This document shows, in pieces, positions 11,993-22,668 of a DNA stretch of 64,000 bases (positions are counted from its first letter, which is position 1; each line of letters begins with the position of its first letter). This DNA is from Endothia cerciana (Eukaryota; Ascomycota; Sordariomycetes; Diaporthales; Cryphonectriaceae): positions 1,240,001-1,304,000 of the forward strand of contig JALRMH010000001.1 in the NCBI GenBank assembly GCA_026119935.1. Direction: 5' to 3'. The notes below the pieces were generated by a model that was given only the letters and a program-made list of their open reading frames with translations, was not told where the DNA came from and did not search any database. The position numbers and the translations under genes were made by a program.

Positions 11993-13918
11993 CTAGACAG
12001 GATTTGGCAACGGGACAGCAGCAGCAGCAGCAACACTCTTCGTGACCTTCACCCTCATGTTGGACTCGAGAAAAGTTCCATAGGTCAAGATTTCGCTCGG
12101 GGCGTAGGGTGTTAGCATCTGCAAGTCGAAAGCGCGGAAGATCTAGGTAGTGTGGTCCAGTCAGCACCCAGTACCTATTTTCCGTGCCACCCGCTCAACT
12201 CTTTCGCATTACCACATAGATGATTGGGGGAGCCGCGAAAACACTCACCTCGAAGACACTTTTGTTTATCTCCATGAAGGCTATCGTCTTTCCCACGCAC
12301 ATCCACTGCCCATAACCAAATGCAAGCTCGACATCACGCTCCATCTGCTTGCGCCGCTGATCATTGAGCTCGGTGAAGCGTTCAGGGCGGAATACGTCGG
12401 CATCCGGTCCAAACAATTCGGTCGAGGACAGGATCGCAGACGTGTTGGTGCCGATGGCAGTGCCGGCGGGAATGTGGTACCCCAGTATGTTTTCGCCTCC
12501 CTCAGGCACCACCTTGGGGAAGTATCCGATCAGGGGCGGGCGCATACGAAGGCTCTCGTATACAACAGCCTATGGAGTTATAAGGATAATTAGGTCGAAG
12601 TAATGGTAAACTTTGGAACAAGTAGCACTTGCCTGCAGATAGGGGAGCTTTTTGGCCTCTTGTATGGTGATTGGGCTGGAAACTCTGCCCTCGCGTACAG
12701 CCATGTTAATTTCCTCCTTGAGCGTCTGGTAGACAAGCGGGGTCGTCATAGTATGGATGATAGCTGAGCGAATGGCTGATGCCGTGCTCTCGGTTCCGGC
12801 GATAATCATAAAGAGGCCTTCGGTCTCGCATTCGACCTGGTTAAGCCCGTGCTTCATCATAGAGCCCTGGTGCTCTGTTAGTATCGTCTCATCATTGGGA
12901 GTACCTAGGTATCAGGGAAAACCATTGGTGACTCACAAGCATATCCTGCTGTGGCTTGGCAGTTGGTGCGAATCTTTTTCCAATATGATGGCTAGCAACA
13001 CTGAAGGCCAATGGGATCAGTCTTTTTTTTTCCTTCTTCGAAACTTTCAAGAGGGACTATGTCAGGGAGAACTCACCCCATCAGCGCCCCAAACCCAGCC
13101 TTATCCGTCGGCTTCGGCCCCATCAACTTCAAAAAGATTGATGAGAACAGGAAATTCCTTATCCACGGAACATCCGCGCATGTTGACATGCGAGGCCACA
13201 AATCATGAAGGCTGCCCAAGAAATTGTAATGGTCCTTTTCCGCACCTAGATACCCGAATTCCTTGCCAAAGGCCAGCCTTGTGATTACGTCCAGAGTGAA
13301 GTAGCAACTCGTTCTGCCCAAATCCAGTAAGGGGGGAACTGGGGAATCCGCAGAAGGGGTGGCATATTTAGTGTCGATCGTCTCGATCAGCGTCTTGAGT
13401 AGGCTATCCACGCCGACCTCAAGATCGGGTGTCTCGCGGCCGCTATACGCAGCAATGGTGCGCGACTTGGCTGATTTGTGCTCCTTGGGATCCAGCAGGC
13501 TGAACAGGTTGTCGTGGTACGGGTTGAACCTGCCCGTGATATAGAAGGGGTCGCGAGCCCAACTACTGTTTGTACCAGAAATCCTCCTCACGATCTCTGG
13601 ATCGCTCGTAATGACTTCGTTGGGGCCGACGCGGACCAGTGGCCCATGTTGTTTATGTAGGTCCCGGTGTACCCAATATTGTCTTCCCGAGTAAGTTGTG
13701 CTACCCAACCACATATAGGAGAAGTTGGCGGTCCATGAGGCAGCTGGAATGCCACGTAGGCGATTCCAGGCGTAGAGGGCAGTGAGGATGTAGTACAAGA
13801 CGCAGAGTCCAACACCAAGCCCGGCGATGGTGGTCCAACTCATGGTTGTCAGAAGCGACGACACCTGCTCCCGGAGCGAAGGCGCATTGCTGGTAGAGAG
13901 AAACTCCATGAAAGGCAA
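11993..13918 (-). CDS. Cytochrome P450 monooxygenase B (pisatin-demethylase-like; ABA1/ABA2-type)
   Basis: Five exons (13918-13077, 13000-12937, 12866-12633, 12569-12249, 12142-11993) give 536 aa. A membrane anchor lies near residues 28-50. The I-helix AGTEST is near 325, the K-helix ESLR near 385, PERF near 442, and the heme loop FGYGQWMCVG near 464 has Cys at about 471. The blocks CYFTLDVITRLAFGKEFGY, GDVPWIRN-like and QDMLGSMMKHGL-like are typical of the pisatin demethylase/BcABA-type group. Intron 3 (12570-12632) is GC-AG with donor gcaagt; the junction restores the conserved LPYLQ-AVVYESLR. The heme loop has Gln-Trp where relatives usually carry Arg-Trp. It sits divergent to the BcABA3-like gene (1.2 kb apart). 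An oxidative role on the ionylidene scaffold is inferred from context. Confidence 0.88.
12570..12632 (-). other. GC-AG intron in P450 B
   Basis: A 63-nt intron has the non-canonical donor gcaagt, the consensus GC-donor, and ends in ccatag. The K-helix region is in frame only if this donor is used. Confidence 0.85.
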
Positions 13919-15109
13919 CGTTGTGCTATAGGTACACGTACTTGAGCATATGATGTTATCATCAATGGATGTTAACTGAAAGCGGCCTGCAATGGAACTT
14001 GTGGCATATAGTAAGACATCGAAGAGGAAGGGAAAAGATGTTGGGGCTTGCTCAGACGATTACAGCTGACTCTAGTGCTGGGTGAGGATCGACTCATGTG
14101 GGGCTATGACCCAAGGCCACATTCTAATGATCGTCTTACTTGAGATAACTAATAGCACGAAAATATCATCCTCTTATATAACGATTTTATTCTTTCATTT
14201 ACTGAACAAGGCCTTACTATATGTTAATAATGGTTTTCATGGCTTAATCTTATTAGAAACCCTACTCCCTTGGTATATATCTTATCACGCCAACTAGCAT
14301 AAGGATATAACGATGAAGATACTCCAGCAGTTTTGAATTTATGTATTAAACCCCATGCTGCGCTTCAGCACTGTGCCAATGACAGAGGCTCAAAGGCGTG
14401 GAGTAGAACCTCGATGATTACTTACTCCCAAATTTAGGTTTGTATTTCCCCACCATGGACCCGGCTCGGAGTATCTCCCTTATCTCCCTTTTACCTAGTT
14501 TCTGATCTTGTATTTGCCCCATACATGATTAGAACCTACAGATGGCATCTGCCGTGATGTGATGAGTGAGAAAATACAACATCAAATGTGGTGATCTTCT
14601 TGGGCCTGCCCTCACAAATCTCACCGGCACTCCCTGCTGCTGCTATAACTCCGACTCGGAGTAAGTCTCCTCTTCTCTTTGCTTAGTCTAGCCTTGCGTC
14701 CATCACTGGAATCTACAGATGCTATCCATCACGATGTAAGGGGCAAGGAAACAAGGTCTTGCGGTCTTTGTAGACCTTCCTGGGCAAGGCCAACCGGTAT
14801 CTCTTGTTATTGCTACCAGCGAAAGTAACCTCGAGCACAGACCCAAGAATACGCTTTTGCTTTGTTTCTGCTTACCAACGACATCACAGGCTGCTGATCT
14901 GAGCGACTGGGCTACCTCACAGGGGCACTTCCTCAGAGTCTCTGCCGTAGTCGTGGGAATATCTATATGTCGCATATATAGCCTGCATGGAATACACCCA
15001 ACACTACAATTCAGCTCCGTTAAACTCAAGATTTAACTTGATGGTTTTTTATCGGCCTGCATATTTTCTTCTGCCCATCTCACCATTGTAAGGTCCATTG
15101 TAAGCCACC
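13919..15109. promoter_or_regulatory. Shared divergent promoter region of P450 B and the BcABA3-like gene
   Basis: A 1.2 kb spacer between two divergently transcribed genes. It contains an AT-rich patch (about 14,130-14,340) and a diverged direct repeat of roughly 180-190 bp (about 14,460-14,640 and 14,650-14,860). CTCGGAGTA occurs at about 14,465 and 14,655, and gaaYctacagatg at about 14,532 and 14,709. No coding sequence was seen. Confidence 0.5.
14460..14865. repeat. Diverged direct repeat upstream of the BcABA3-like gene
   Basis: Two imperfect copies are visible by eye. Each starts at CTCGGAGTA and passes through a TC-rich segment and a gaaYctacagatg block. Each then reaches an accgg.a.ctc segment rich in tgct. 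Differences are mostly C/T or G/A. Boundaries are approximate. Confidence 0.55.
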
Positions 15110-16413
15110 ATGAGAAAAGAAGCTGTTGACCCACCAAATGCGCCTAAGCGTGCTCCCCGGGAGCGCGACACTTGGTACTACCCGCCTGACATCGCCAACG
15201 ACTTGGACGGCATCAGCCTGCCACAACATGTCAAGGGGGAGATCTTCGCAACCGCTTGGGAGTACACGCGAACCGTAATTCCGCACTACACCAACTGGAA
15301 ACGCTATGTGGCGTTTATGCGCATCGTCGTGATGGGTATCATAGCCGAGTTCAAGGGAGACCTAGTAAGTGCCTCTTTTATGCAGACTTCCGTAACCGTA
15401 GGCTGATACAATATGTGCAGCTGGACGTCACAAACGGTGACAAGGTTCTGAACTACAGTCTGGACGGCATCCTTTCCGACCTCTTCAAGGGCACGCCGGG
15501 CCACCACGCCATGGCGCGAGATTACAAGACGTTCCTACTCGTGTCAGGCGACAAGTCAAGCAAGCGGCGGCACGGGGAGTTCTTCCGGCGGTACGTCAAC
15601 GTACTGGCGCACTCGCCGAAGCAGTACTTTCGCATGCGGGACGCGGACGCGCTGTGCCGTTTCACCATCGCGGTGGCGCTCGCGTGCAGCGACCAGGACG
15701 ACGTGTGGTTTACGGACGAGCAGTTCGACCTGCTCGCCGAGATGGGCGACACCATGTACGACGCCGTGTCCTTCTTCAAGCACCGGAGCGAGGGCGAGAC
15801 CAACAGCACCTTCGCGTACATGCCGGCGGACCTGCGGGTGGGCGCCTACAGGCAGTGCCGCGAGGTGCTGTGGGCGCTGGATGCGGCCTGGTGCATGCGG
15901 CCCGAGATGGCGTGCGTGTCAAGCTTCATCCGCTACTTCGGCGGGCCCCTGCACATGATGATGCGGCGGTACCGCTTCGTCGAGGAGGACATGACGATTG
16001 GGCGTGAGGAAGACTCGAGCGTCGTGAACCAGACGCGCGACCACTACAAGCTCTGGAACCGCCTAGACGCCAAGAACCTGCGCGTCAGCCAGGCCGAGGA
16101 GGTGGACAAGGAGAGGTATAAGCGCATCATCGCCAACAGCGAGGAGCTGTTGTTCCCCGCGCTGGCCGACGCCCTGGAAAAGAGCGGCGAGGGCGACTGT
16201 GATACATGCGGGTATCGGGTGTCGTACGGGGCCGAGACGACACATCGCTTTGGCGGAGTCGAGCTGTGTGAGGCCTGCAGGTCGCAGTGGCGCGAGTTTC
16301 TGCTAAGCTTCCCTGAGCGCGCCGCCAAGGTGTTCCCCGAGCTGGTAGGAACCTATGAAAGGGCTATTGTAAATGTCGAGATCCCGGTGCCAGCTCCACG
16401 GGAGGTGTGCTGA
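15110..16413 (+). CDS. aba3: BcABA3-like non-canonical sesquiterpene synthase (abscisic acid pathway type)
   Basis: Exon 1 is 15110-15364 and exon 2 is 15421-16413, with a 56-nt GT-AG intron; the product is 415 aa. I recognise the protein by long blocks shared with BcABA3 of Botrytis cinerea: WYYPPDIANDL, KGEIFATAWEYTR, YTNWKRYVAFMRI, GETNSTFAYMP and GGPLHMMMRRYRFVEE. BcABA3 is reported to convert farnesyl diphosphate to the ionylideneethane skeleton of ABA and has no canonical class I DDxxD. None is seen here either; the nearest acidic clusters are SDQDDVWFTDEQFD and the MGDTMYDA region. A C-terminal pair CDTC...CEAC (about residues 345-371) looks like a zinc knuckle. No signal peptide or membrane segment is visible. 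Product and specificity are inferred. Confidence 0.82.
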
Positions 16414-17599
16414 GAGGGGCTGATGTAGGATTCAAATAAAATAAAGGATGACAGTCGTAAATTCTCCTCAGTTCAAAGTTATGAGTTTTCGCAAACAATA
16501 ACCATACCTAGACGGCTGACTATCAAGAAGATGACCGGAGCTCGAAGGCTATACGGCCTAAATCTGCTACAGTAGTGGACGGTCAACGTCAATAGACCCG
16601 TCCCCCAAGGACAATTCCCATCTCTCGAGGCATATGGTCGCAGCTGTGTGGCTTCAGCTTGATAAACAGGTAACACGGACTCAAGGCACCTTGCAGAACG
16701 GCTCGCCATGTGTACTGTTACAACGGGTACATGCGTCTCGCTGGTTCTTCTGCGATGACAGCATTGTTTTGATGTCTTGGCCAAATTTCCCGTGTCCTCG
16801 CGTAGCCTTCAGAAACAAGATGCTCGGATAATAGGCGCTTTTTCAGAGACCGCATGTTTGATCTGGATCTATCTTACCAAGGCAGTGGGAACTTGGAAGA
16901 TGTGGTTTCATTTTAGCAATTGGCGGTGCTTGCTTGCTCTGACTTAGTTCTTGGTTCTCGGTCCTTGGGAAAGCGCGATCTCACCGGCTCAGCTTGTCAC
17001 AAGGTCTCGATCGTGTCTGAAGTTGCTTCTGCTTCTTCCCGGTGTCTGAACCTGAACACCATCAAGCTCAAGCTCATCTCGTCCTGAAACCCGCTTCCTC
17101 CTCCTACGTCTCCTCTTCCTCTTCGGGTTATCAAAAAACCGTTTTCCTCACCCTCGCCCTCACCCTCACTCAGCCTCGACTTGTCGTTCTGTCCTATATA
17201 TCAGCCCAGCTCCCTGGGATTTTTTGTCTCGTTTTTGCCACTCTTTTCACGTCACGAAGGCCACCAAGGACATCTCCTCCGTCAGCGCAGAGGTCTCGCG
17301 CAGCGTCAGGCAGAAGGCGACATCGCCTCACTTCTTCTCGTCTACGTTGCCTTCCATCCCGGTACCACTCATTCGGTCACGCATTACCACGTCACATCCC
17401 TTTGAACTCGACAAAGCAACTCGGCTTTGGCCTATTGCGCGACACGGACCAATCCTCAGTTTCCTATTCAACTTCTGTTCCATGCCACTGCCGCTTCTTC
17501 ACCTCCTGATCGATCGCTGCCGTTTCTGACTTCCGTCACACTCACCGCACAGCAGTCTTCCCTTTGCTCAAGAGGCGCAGCCGGTCGTGGGACGAAACA
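16414..17599. promoter_or_regulatory. Upstream region and probable 5' leader of the tyrosinase gene
   Basis: About 1.2 kb without a supported gene. From about 17,060 to 17,560 the plus strand is strongly C/T-rich, a common feature of fungal promoters and transcription start regions. Confidence 0.45.
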
Positions 17600-19760
17600 A
17601 TGTCACCCATGCCGTATCAGAGTCGCAGAATCTGCAGTCTCGGCATTATATGCTTCTGCATGATCTCCTTAGTCCTGGGCACCTCTTACGACTATGGCTT
17701 TGATGTGACTGAGGCACTCAGAACCAAGCGCCAGGGGAGCAACATCATCGTCACTACTGGCATGCCCCCGGGTGCGGATGGGTCTGTCCAAATCCGACCT
17801 GAAGTCCGCGACCTTCAGCAGGACGCCCACAAGTGGTCGTTATACATCCTGGCCCTGGACATGATGCAGTACACCGATCAGACGGACCCTACGTCTTGGT
17901 TCTCCATCACTAGTACGTTGTACCGTATCCGCTCTCATTCTTGCTCATTGAACCACTTCAATTTTGACTCCGAGACTAATGTAACGCAAATCACTTCTGT
18001 GCAGGCATCCACGGTGTGCCCTTCCAGTCGTGGGGTGGTGTTCTACCAACTGCTGGCAACCAGAACTCGGGCTACTGTCATCACCAGGATATTCTCTTCC
18101 CGACATGGCATCGCGCATACGTGGCCTTGTACGAAGTACGTGGAAGTGGTCACTCTGTCCCTTGAGACTGTTGTCATCTTTTTTCCGGCAGCGTCACCAG
18201 GACGGCGACAGGACTAACATGTAATGTTCAATAGCAAGAGCTCTGTGGCCGGGTCCAATTTATAGCCTCGATGTACAATAACAACCTCAGGAGCGAATTT
18301 GAGGCTGCGGCTGCCGACTGCAGAGCTCCTTACTTGGACTGGGCGGCCGTTCCATCCGAAGGTGGTAGTATTCTTCCAGCAAGTGTCGGAGACTCACCAA
18401 GGATCAACATTTCCGGGCCAGCTGGAACTCAGACTATTGACAACCCGCTCTACACTTACCACTTCAACCCTCCAAATTCTTCCGTCTTCTTCAACATTAC
18501 ACCGGTAAGTTGTGTGAGGCTGCCTGTAATAATCGTGGGAAAACATACTCATGAGGACCCCAGTGGGCAGATTGGGACAGCACGAGGAGGGCTCCGCCGA
18601 ACGACAGTCCAGACACCCCATCCAACAACTCCGCCATCAACCTGAATCTGATGAGCCACATGGTCCAAAACCAACAAAGACTTTACAATCTCTTTTCCAG
18701 CTACGACAACTATACCATCTTCAGCAATGAGGGCTGGGCGGCAGATACAACCCAGTATGACTCACTCGAGTCCCTCCACGACAACGTCCACGCCATGCTC
18801 GGCGGCGCAGACGGACATATGACGATTGTGCCCTTCTCAGCTTTCGACCCCCTCTTCTTCCTCCACCACTGCATGGTGGATCGCCTCCTTGCCCTCTGGC
18901 AAGTGATTCATCCGACATCCTGGATTGCCCCCGAAGCCGCGAGGTACAATTCATACACGACTTCAGTCGGTCAGGTACTCGACGCGTCGTCGGCACTAAC
19001 GCCCTTTTACGCTTCTTCTAATAGAACGTTTTGGAACTCAGATATGCTCCGCGATCCCACGGTTCTCGGGTATACATATCCTGAGATGGTGGGAGTGTCT
19101 CTCTCGAACTTGACCTCGATCGCGGCAGGGCGGGCAGGAGTAGCATCGGCGATCAACCAGCTCTACGGTAGGTTCAGCGTGAATAGCATATCCCTCAGCT
19201 CGAAACGCTCGGAACACTCACAGCCCCAAAATCCCGACCAACCCCACAAAGGCTACTCGTACGGCGCCTCAAAACGTCAATCAGACCAGTCCTTGCCAGT
19301 CGACAGAATCATCTCCGAACGAGGGCAGTACCGGGAGTGGATCGCCAACGTGCGCGTCGAGAGACAAGGTCTCGATGGCCCGTTCTCGGTTCAACTGTCT
19401 TTCGACAACGACTCCTCGCATATCGGCACCATGGGCGTGTTTGCCTCCCCGCCCGCCGTCGCGAGCCTGATGCAGATGGCCCCGGGCGCGCAGTACATCT
19501 CCAGCACTGTGCCGTTGACGAAAGCTCTGGTCGATAAGATGGCCGATGGCACTATCTCGTCCCTGGAGCCATATGAGGTCGGTGGCTTCCTCGCAGACAA
19601 CCTGCAGGTCAGCGCGACCAAGAGCGACGGGACCGAGGTCGACCCCGACAGCGTGCCCGGGCTAAGCATCAAGATCATCAGCGCACTGGTCACGGTTACG
19701 TCTAGCGAGGAGCATCTCCCGAGCTGGGAGGAGCCGGACTACGAGCTGGAGCTTATTTGA
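17600..19760 (+). CDS. Secreted tyrosinase (type-3 copper oxidase)
   Basis: Four exons (17600-17912, 18005-18135, 18235-18504, 18564-19760) give 636 aa. An N-terminal signal-peptide-like stretch (CSLGIICFCMISLVLG) follows the basic residues QSRR. Copper site A is formed by IHGVPF (His about 107), CHHQD (about 130) and FPTWHRAY (about 140). Copper site B is HDNVHAML (about 310 and 314) and FDPLFFLHHCMVDR (about 339-340). The remaining C-terminal part is the usual fungal tyrosinase extension. Family chemistry is hydroxylation of monophenols and oxidation of diphenols to quinones. It begins 1.2 kb after the BcABA3-like gene in the same orientation; membership in that cluster is possible but unproven. 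ATG 17600 was preferred over 17564 because it has the better context and is followed by a cleaner signal sequence. Confidence 0.92.
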
Positions 19761-20719
19761 GGAGTCGTAGGCTCCGGGGTTCCAAGACTGCAGACGTGCG
19801 GGCACTAGGGAGCATGACAAGAGCTTTTGTATCTGTACTATACCTGACGGGCCCGCGCGCCAACGACCTGGACGGGACATTTTAATGCGGTGTAGAGAAG
19901 CCGGGGGGGGGGGGGTTGTTCTCCAGGGTTGGGCGAAGAAGATACTTGGGGAAACTAATACCAATATACTTCGTACTTATCTCGATTTCATAGCGAGACA
20001 ATGAAAGAAATATCGAAAGACAACTTTTAATTATTCCATCCCTTAACAAACCTGACCCGGAACGACTCGGAACTCTGATATATTATATAACATCCTTTCA
20101 AGGCAGAACTGAGACCCAACATCATGTGCCCCATAGGCTGGACTCCACAAGATGGATTGATTCCAACCTTGCCCTATCCTGCTGGAAATACGACAGCGTG
20201 GGAGAAGGCCACATTGTGGTTGTGAACGCCACGCAGATCTGTCAATTGGTGAAAAAGCTTAGTCTTGCGAGTCTCTATCACCTACAGTTCCAGCTTCTCA
20301 GCCTCATCTCACCGGCCCTGGTCTTCAAGGACCAGCCCCTATGTTGATATTCATAGAGTTGCTATGGCATCCTTCCCAACGGCGCTCTTACGACTTAGTT
20401 TAACTTTACATATCATCTGCTTCGCTATTCTGTATTTCTCCTGGTTATCTATATTACTGTCCCTTATAAACAAGGTTTGGCTATTTCTTTAGTTTGTTCC
20501 TAAACGACAAATACTCAAGGCCTGATTGAGTATGAGCAGAAAATTTCCGGCATTTCATCCAGTTCTCATAATGTGCTGTCGAGAGTGTCATAGTTATCTA
20601 CTTGAGAAACTTCTCCTTAAGGTTTTCTTGCAACTCGAATAATAATTACATCCGAAGCTCGTCAATCTTGTCGCCTCACTGTAGCAATCAAAGCGAAGTC
20701 AAAAACACACTTGCATCAT
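19761..20719. other. Intergenic region with G13 run and AT-rich patches
   Basis: No gene is supported. A run of 13 G lies at 19903-19915. AT-rich patches occur at about 19,960-20,100 and 20,370-20,660. Confidence 0.45.
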
Positions 20720-22668
20720 TCATGGCCACAGCCATGAGATGTGTACGGATATCGTCTCACTGTCTTTCCAAATATACACTGTCTCGTTCCCTGCGGCGCT
20801 TGTGAGCTTCGCTTGCATGCGCCATATGTCGAAGTCAAGCCGCCGGAAGCCTTTCCGTACGTTCGCCTGCGCCTGTTCATACTAGTGTGTCTGCTCTGCC
20901 TTGAGTATCTTCCACCGCTCGCGGACCCTTCCTTCGGGGGAGATGGGAGGTCTAGAGTGGGAGAACCCCTCATGAGACTCATCATCGCAGTCCTCGATCG
21001 TGGCCTTCTCCTCCAAGGCTAATGATCTTCGGTTTCGATCTCATCCGCTTGGACATCGCGCCGAAGCCAGGGGAACAGGTTCTTCCATAGGCTCGGAGTT
21101 GCCTGGTCCGACGAGATGTTTCCTACTTCCACGCCCTCTCTTGACGAGGAATAATAACGGGACGCGTCACCAACAGTCTACTCAATTTCGGCGGGCTTTG
21201 AGCTGTGCCGTTGGCGTCTGTTTAGAGTCTCAGGTGTTTCAGGCTCTGAGACAGCAACAGACAGTGACGAATTGGTGTCGCAAGACGACGAATCGGTGCA
21301 GCAGTCAAACTATAGATCGTTTGATTCCTCTCCATCCGATTCGCCTCGGCGCTGAAATCTGGAGTCCACGCGGCTCCTGAAGCTGGAGGGGTTCGGTCTC
21401 ATGGCAATGGAGGCATCCTTCCTCCGCGAGACACTACCGGTAGGCCTCCTTTCCTGTTGTGTGTACTCGGTCGATTGCGACATCATAGTTCCTGCTCTAT
21501 CCGTGTCGTCCTTGGGCTTCTCCAGAATTTCCTTTAATTCCGAGATCTTCCTCTGCAGGTTGAGTTGGTGGGTCTCTCGCCCAAGGGTTTCTTGGCTCGT
21601 ATAGACGCTCCTCTAGTTCTTTTATGTCAAACTCGATGTTGCGCCTCTTCTCAAATACAACTGGTCGTCTGAATTCTTCCGCGTTTGCAAGTAGGATTCT
21701 GCCCCCCCCCCCCCTTTTAATGTCTTTTGTGCCATGTGTAGCCTTCATGCTTGATCTCCCGGATCCTGTCGGCATCCAGTTTTGTCTATTCCAGCAGCAA
21801 TCCACTGACCACTTTTGCAGGAAGAGCAGGTTTGAATGAGAATCATCGGCCGGGTGCTTCCAGATCACTGAAAACAAGTCCGTATAGCCATATATCACTG
21901 TCATCTGGGCTGTGTCCCCATTTCTGAATGTCTGTGCAATGCCCTTGGCTCTCCTCAGAATAACATCGCTTGGTTCAACTTTGCTGGCTGTAGAGAGCTT
22001 GGGGATAGGAGTTGTGGGAGCGGCCAGGAGGAATTGCTTGTCTGCGTCCCAGAGTCCCTTACTTCCGACTTTGGTGAGTGGTCGTCCCGGATTGACTATA
22101 TCGCAGATTGTATCAAAATTGTTATCTGCCCTCGAAGGACAGCCATTTCATCTTCATCCGAAGGCCTCCTGCCGAGGCATGAGATGATATGTTCTAATCT
22201 GTTCAAGAATGCTTTAACTTGTTGTGTTTGAGATACTCTAAAGCAGTCATTCTTTCATTGGACATACCTAGTAACATTTGGTTTCTCTACAGCCAACAAC
22301 ATCGTCGATATTCTCAGCTGAATTGTTGTCTTATGTCTTTCAATGTTGTTCAACGGCCAATCCGCCTTTCCCTCCGGAAAGCCCACATGGCCTGATCTGT
22401 TCTCTTGTCCAAGTTGATGAAGCGAGATCTTTCATCATGGTCTTTCTTCATCCGGTTTGTCATTGATTTGATCTCCTGAAGAAGGCAGTGCCTAAGTAGA
22501 TCTCGATCATCTCTCAAGATGCGACGTAGTTCTCTTAAGGTGGCATAGACATCGAGAAGGCCACGCGCTATCGAGACCATCTCCTTGGGTGCATCGCGGA
22601 TGTTAGAGGTAATAGTAAACAACTCTTTATCCTCGAAGTAGAGGAGATAATTAAGCCCGCCCTCTGGT
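20720..22668 (-). pseudogene. Decayed gene with an NLR-type (STAND) N-terminal helical domain
   Basis: Minus-strand sequence reads as protein only in pieces. From about 22,668 it matches in style the fungal N-terminal helical domain found on NLR-like and ankyrin proteins (TITSNIRDAPKEMVSIARGLL, later WPLNNIERHKTTIQL). A one-base shift separates WAFRRE from the WPLNNIERHKT segment. A second shift separates DEDEMAVLR from NFDTICDIVNPGRP. A third follows ELEERLYEP before NLQRKISELKEIL. Within that last, otherwise coherent frame, in-frame TAG codons occur at 21310-21312 and 21178-21180. Another TAG occurs at 20882-20884 in the following segment. A C13 run (21702-21714) interrupts the region. No start exon was found. 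The N-terminal family assignment is from pattern memory; loss of function is directly supported by the multiple breaks. Confidence 0.65.

Noticed and set aside
19167..19260. Possible extra intron in the tyrosinase gene at a gtaggt donor
   Set aside because: The frame stays open and protein-like without it, and I see no clear branch point plus in-frame acceptor.
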